A stretch of 64,000 nucleotides of DNA, taken from assembly GCF_050948175.1 (NCBI RefSeq), contig NW_027490184.1, positions 806,001 through 870,000 of the forward strand, in the 5' to 3' direction. The notes below the pieces were generated by a model, which was given only the letters and a program-made list of their open reading frames with translations, was not told the origin of the DNA and ran no database searches. Made by a program: the position numbers and the translations under genes. This stretch comes from Xylocopa sonorina (lineage: Eukaryota > Arthropoda > Insecta > Hymenoptera > Apidae). Position 1 is the first letter of the stretch, and every line of letters begins with the position of its first letter. Positions 62,691-64,000 of the stretch are shown piece by piece.

Positions 62691-64000
62691 GTTGCATTCC
62701 TATGTCTCACGATAAGCTGTAATATTCAATGCAACTCGTAATGTATATCACGTCTACACTTCAAAAGAATGTAAATGCCACACTTCCTTTCTAGAGAATA
62801 GCGTTTCCAGCGCTACATATCGAAGTAATAGGTTTCTAATGCTTTAAACGCGATATTGCTTCTCATTTCTACGTTTCATGATAAGATATAATATTCACTG
62901 CGAAGTGTTATGTATACCTCGTCTACACTTCAAAAGAATGGAAATGCCACACTTCCTTACTAGGAAATAATGTTTCCAGATGTCTACGTATCGAAGCAAT
63001 AGACTTCCAATGCCTCTTAAAACGCGATATCGCATCTCAGTTCCATGTTTCATGATGAGATATAATATTCACTGCTTATTGTTCAGTATACTCCGTCTAC
63101 ACATCAAAAGAATGTAAATGCCACACTTCCTTCCTAGGAAATAGCGCTTCCATATGTCCACGTATCGAGGCAAGTTAGTTGTAATGCTTCTTAAAACGCG
63201 ATATCGCATCTCATTTCTATGTTGCATGATAAGATATAATATTCATTGCGATGTGCTAGGTATACTTCGTCTACACATCAAAAGAAAGTAAATGCCACAC
63301 AGCCTTGCCAGGAAATAGCGTTTCCAGATGCCTACGTATCGAAGCAATAGAGATCTGATGCTTCTTAAAACGCGATATCGCATCTCATTTCTATGTTTCA
63401 TGATTAGATATAATATTCATTGCGAAGTGTTACGTATACCTCTTCTACACTTCAAAAGAATGTAAGTGCCACACGTCCTTGCTAGGAAATAGCGTTTCCA
63501 GATATCTACGTATCGAAGCAATAGAGTTGTAACGCTTCTTTAAACGCGATATCGCACATCTTTTCTGTGTTTCGTGAAAGGATATAATTTAATGCAACGC
63601 GTTAATTATATATCGTCAACACTTCAAAAGAATGTAAATCCCACATTCCCTTGCTATGGAATAGCGTTTCTTGATGTCTACATACCGAAACAATAGAGTT
63701 CTAATGCTTCATAAAAAGCGATATCGCACTTCCTTTCTATGTCGGATGATGAGGTGTAATATTGAAAGCAACGCGATATGTAAATCTTGTCTACACTTCA
63801 AAAGAATGTAAATCCCACACTTTCTTGCTACGGAATAGCGCTTCTAGATGTCTACGTATCGAAACAATAGAGTTCTAATGCTTCACAAAACGCGATACCG
63901 CACCTCATTTCTGTGATCCATGATAACATGTAATATCAACGTAACGCGATACGTAAATCTCGTCAACATTGGAAACGAATGTAAAGTCCCGAATTCCCTG
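62691..64000 (+). repeat. Satellite array C, plus orientation
   Basis: About 7.5 monomers of the same satellite, with a CCACACTTCCTTGC variant where arrays A and B have CGACACTTCC. Divergence increases towards the right end (63,560-64,000). The array continues beyond the window. Confidence 0.92.

Overview
The window looks like heterochromatic DNA from an insect. Evidence: a roughly 174-bp satellite fills about 70% of it, there are three piggyBac transposase relics and the Gag plus endonuclease part of an R1-like non-LTR retrotransposon, and there is a patch rich in CTAACC/AACCT, the insect telomere motif. Hymenoptera (bee or ant) is plausible, but nothing here proves it. I find no intact host gene.

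Layout. 1-22,345: satellite array A, plus orientation, about 127 monomers, with higher-order tandem duplications of 16 and 12 monomers. 22,346-24,690: a non-satellite core with an LTR-like sequence and primer-binding-site-like motif, an AT-rich spacer, and the first copy of a 650-bp duplicated segment. 24,690-46,467: satellite array B, the same satellite in the opposite orientation, split by a 1,559-bp solo-LTR-like element with a clean 4-bp target duplication (41,373-42,931). 46,468-47,092: the second copy of the 650-bp segment, so array B is bracketed by direct repeats. 47,100-51,179: AT-rich DNA with two weak ORFs and a possible polypurine tract. 51,180-51,720: a 41-bp minisatellite and telomere-like DNA. 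52,567-54,391: a broken R1-clade Gag and endonuclease without reverse transcriptase. 54,655-62,690: an imperfect palindrome whose arms each carry a copy of the same LTR-like family and old, diverged satellite. Its centre holds a piggyBac inserted inside another piggyBac, and a third piggyBac fragment lies in the right arm. 62,691-64,000: satellite array C, plus orientation.

How it fits together: the satellite is the substrate and the mobile elements are inserted into it. Monomers at several array margins are the most diverged, as expected if unequal exchange homogenises the interior. The satellite has several short dyad symmetries, a property proposed for some centromeric satellites, but centromere function cannot be seen from sequence alone. 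The best-supported unusual results are: (1) a nested piggyBac pair in which the inner element sits at a TTAA inside the outer transposase gene and the outer reading frame resumes exactly across it; (2) the mirror-image arrangement at 54.7-62.7 kb; (3) the solo-LTR-like insertion in array B; (4) two 2.8-kb satellite blocks that differ almost only by single-base indels, which looks like assembly error; and (5) an excess of TGA among the stop codons that break the transposon genes.
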